This document shows, piece after piece, positions 5,432-6,748 of a stretch of DNA of 6,748 nucleotides. How positions within the stretch are numbered: position 1 is the stretch's first letter; the number at the start of each line of letters is the position of its first letter. The DNA comes from Cytophagales bacterium. GTDB lineage: Bacteria; Bacteroidota; Bacteroidia; Cytophagales; Cyclobacteriaceae. The notes below the pieces were generated by a model, which made no database searches, had not been told where the DNA came from, and saw nothing but the letters and a program-made list of their open reading frames with translations. Location of the stretch: the NCBI GenBank assembly GCA_003500135.1, contig DNTA01000121.1, positions 1-6,748 of the forward strand. The letters run 5' to 3'. The position numbers were made by a program, and so were the translations under genes.

Positions 5432-5947
5432 TTGAAGAAAAGATATAAAATAGGACTGATTATTCTTCTGATTACAACAATTGGATTTTTTATACCACAA
5501 AAATTTACAATGCCCGTCGAAGGAGCAACTAATTCAGATTATAATAAAGATACTTTTTGGTATTATCCATGGGGAAAATCTGTAACCCATAAAGGAGTAG
5601 ACATTTTTGCTAAAGAGGGAACCAAATTAAAATCTTCAACATCCGGACTTGTTTTGTTTGCTGGCGAAATAGAAGTCGGAGGAAATGTTGTTTTAATTCT
5701 TGGATCAAAGTGGCGATTCCATTACTATGCACATTTAAAAGGCATTAAAGCAAAATCCTTGACTTGGACAAAAAGAGAGGAAACAATTGGTACAGTTGGA
5801 TCAAGCGGAAATGCGAAAGGAAAACCAGCACATTTACATTACTCAATTTTGACACCGATTCCATATGTATGGAGAATTGATCATGACAGACAAGGTTGGA
5901 AAAAAATGTTTTATTTAAATCCAATTGATTATTTGACAGAGAATTAG
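5432..5947 (+). CDS. Exported M23-family (LytM) peptidase
   Basis: About 171 aa, using TTG 5432 as start. No in-frame ATG exists before the domain except at 5510, which would remove the export signal. TTG 5417 is a possible alternative, and TAA at 5411-5413 closes the frame upstream. The N-terminus KKRYKIGLIILLITTIGFF is a signal peptide or membrane anchor. The M23 core follows: HKGVD supplies zinc ligands H53 and D57, YYAHL gives H101, and HLHYS supplies H134 and H136. The GTVGSSGNAKGKPAHLH stretch is classic for lysostaphin-type peptidases. All metal ligands are present, so it is probably active on peptidoglycan cross-bridges in the periplasm. It is short, a bare domain without coiled coil or LysM. 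It stands alone after the attC-like palindrome and is unrelated to the preceding operon. Confidence 0.9.
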   Translation: MKKRYKIGLIILLITTIGFFIPQKFTMPVEGATNSDYNKDTFWYYPWGKSVTHKGVDIFAKEGTKLKSSTSGLVLFAGEIEVGGNVVLILGSKWRFHYYAHLKGIKAKSLTWTKREETIGTVGSSGNAKGKPAHLHYSILTPIPYVWRIDHDRQGWKKMFYLNPIDYLTEN

Positions 5948-5972
5948 ATAAATAACTACAGTAAACAGCAAA

Positions 5973-6001
5973 TAATAGCTCATAGCCGCTTAGAGCTATT
6001 A
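5973..6001 (+). terminator. 9-bp hairpin after the M23 gene
   Basis: TAATAGCTC (5973-5981) is perfectly complementary to GAGCTATTA (5993-6001), with an 11-base loop. It lies 25 bases after the M23 stop. There is no T-tract on either side, so it is not a canonical intrinsic terminator; it may aid termination or RNA stability. Confidence 0.35.
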
Positions 6002-6044
6002 AGATAAATGAGTAGAAATATAAACATATGAGTAATCAATAAAC

Positions 6045-6087
6045 CAACTGTAATAGGTCGACTACGGGCCATATTTACAATGCGTTG
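6045..6087. repeat. Small imperfect palindrome with one-sided bulge
   Basis: CAAC (6045-6048) pairs with GTTG (6084-6087), and TGTAA (6049-6053) pairs with TTACA (6075-6079). This leaves a 4-base bulge only on the right arm. The form resembles a minimal attC site and the position (between two unrelated genes) fits, but the arms are short and chance is a real alternative. Confidence 0.2.
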
Positions 6088-6113
6088 ACATCAATTAGAA
6101 AGCGATAGGTTTT
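6085..6113 (+). promoter_or_regulatory. Candidate Bacteroidota promoter for the membrane-protein gene
   Basis: TTG at 6085-6087 and TAGGTTTT at 6106-6113 are separated by 18 bases, close to the -33 / -7 TAnnTTTG pattern (last base T instead of G). Transcription would start only a few bases before ATG 6129, giving a very short leader. Confidence 0.35.
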
Positions 6114-6128
6114 ATCGAATATATAGCT

Positions 6129-6662
6129 ATGATTAAATCAATGATTGATAAAATTAACGCAGAATATGATATTAGCGTAATTCCATTTGAAAAGTTAACT
6201 CTAACAAGTACTCGTGATTTTGATCTGATACAGTCTTCCATTAGACAGAGATTAGAATGGACAGAGACATTTGAATTGACATCTCGTAAAAAATCATTTA
6301 GAAAATATGAGGGTTGGATTAAAAACGGTGAATTTAAATTTAGGCGGATTCTTAAAAGTGGAAGGAATTCCTTTATCCCAATTGTTTCAGGAAGGATTTA
6401 TCAAGATAATGAGAGAGTTAAAATAGATACAAAGATTGAGTTTCAAAGGTTTACCTCAATATTTCTTATTGTTTTTATTTCTTTTGCTCTGATTATGTTT
6501 ATTCTGAATACTTCTTCAATACGAAGCAATAATAGCGGATTTAGTCTATTATTGGTTATTGTGCCATATATTGTTAGTGTGGTTTTTTTCAATATAGAAT
6601 CGAGAAATCTAAAGAATGATTTAAGAGAAATAATACTTTTCATTGATGAGAATAGCGAGTAA
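6129..6662 (+). CDS. Hypothetical membrane protein with two C-terminal TM helices
   Basis: 177 aa, not recognised as a named family. The N-terminal about 105 residues are soluble and mixed alpha/beta, with YEGWIKNGEFKFRRIL (60-75) and GRNSFIPIVSGRIYQD (78-93). The pattern G-x-I...F-x-(I/F)-x-R...RNSF(I/L)P(I/V)xxGxI occurs in many Bacteroidota hypothetical proteins that I recall as small membrane proteins. Two hydrophobic helices follow at about 109-127 and 138-155, joined by a 10-residue polar loop, so both termini probably face the same side, likely the cytoplasm. There is no catalytic motif. A start at M5 (6141) is possible. It has its own promoter candidate and ends immediately before repeat copy 3, so it is probably a single-gene unit. 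Confidence 0.75.
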   Translation: MIKSMIDKINAEYDISVIPFEKLTLTSTRDFDLIQSSIRQRLEWTETFELTSRKKSFRKYEGWIKNGEFKFRRILKSGRNSFIPIVSGRIYQDNERVKIDTKIEFQRFTSIFLIVFISFALIMFILNTSSIRSNNSGFSLLLVIVPYIVSVVFFNIESRNLKNDLREIILFIDENSE

Positions 6663-6664
6663 TT

Positions 6665-6748
6665 GTCGCCAATAACCAAACATTCGTATGGCCGAATCCC
6701 GAATAACCTCGGGATGGACAAATCCTGAGTTTCCATAGTTAAAGCGCT
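6665..6748 (+). repeat. Long direct repeat, copy 3 (cut by window end)
   Basis: It begins right after the membrane-protein stop (TAA 6660-6662). 6690-6748 aligns without a gap to 3299-3357 of copy 2: the first 15 bases (GGCCGAATCCCGAAT) and the last 8 (AAAGCGCT) are identical. ATCCTGA at 6722-6728 corresponds to the left arm of the first conserved stem. A local hairpin TCCCGA (6697-6702) / TCGGGA (6709-6714) is specific to this copy. The conserved core lies beyond the window. Confidence 0.8.

Noticed and set aside
5036..5500. Long leftward open frame (154 codons)
   Set aside because: Shadow of the DUF6157 gene, the palindrome and the start of the M23 gene; low-complexity composition without domain motifs.
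27..6748. CRISPR-like array interpretation of the repeats
   Set aside because: Repeats are about 335 bp with kilobase gene-filled intervals; there are no short regular spacers and no cas genes.

Overview
The window looks like an accessory region of a Bacteroidota chromosome. The evidence is AT-rich genes with almost no Shine-Dalgarno sequences, promoter candidates of the TTG...TAnnTTTG type, the CCTGCCGGCAGG palindrome that I associate with this phylum, and products common in Flavobacteriia and Cytophagia (DUF4279, DUF6157, YafY/WYL regulator, SRPBCC). These assignments are from memory of families; no search was run.

Layout. The window is organised by a roughly 335-bp direct repeat. Copy 1 lies at about 27-361 and copy 2 at about 3263-3606. 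Copy 3 starts at about 6665 and is cut by the window end. Each copy begins within a few bases of the stop codon of the gene before it, and copies 1 and 2 end about 20 bases before the start codon of the next gene. Copies 1 and 2 align without a gap from 86 to 353 at an offset of 3245. Copies 2 and 3 align without a gap at an offset of 3391. The repeats therefore delimit two unrelated gene blocks of about 2.9 and 3.1 kb.

Block 1 (381-3259) starts with three tightly packed small genes of unknown function, the third with a CPNC...H zinc-knuckle-like motif. A large imperfect palindrome follows, then a leftward toxin-antitoxin pair (excisionase-type HTH antitoxin and PIN-domain toxin), a second palindrome and a rightward DUF4279 gene. 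Block 2 (3628-6662) starts with a YafY-type WYL regulator, an AHSA1/SRPBCC protein and a DUF6157 protein, probably one operon. A third large palindrome, an exported M23 peptidase and a two-helix membrane protein follow. The palindromes have the general geometry of integron attC sites (long imperfect stem, unequal spacers near the ends), but no integrase is in the window.

The most unusual element is the repeat itself. Substitutions between copies 1 and 2 keep at least three stems paired by swapping Watson-Crick pairs for G-U pairs, and these are legal only on the + strand. This suggests a structured + strand RNA, or a structured single strand, rather than a gene. An antisense reading frame is open in both copies but changes at the protein level as if unconstrained. 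A second point of note is a 2-base insertion that shifts the frame of the DUF6157 gene and removes its C-terminus, whose expected residues are readable in another frame.
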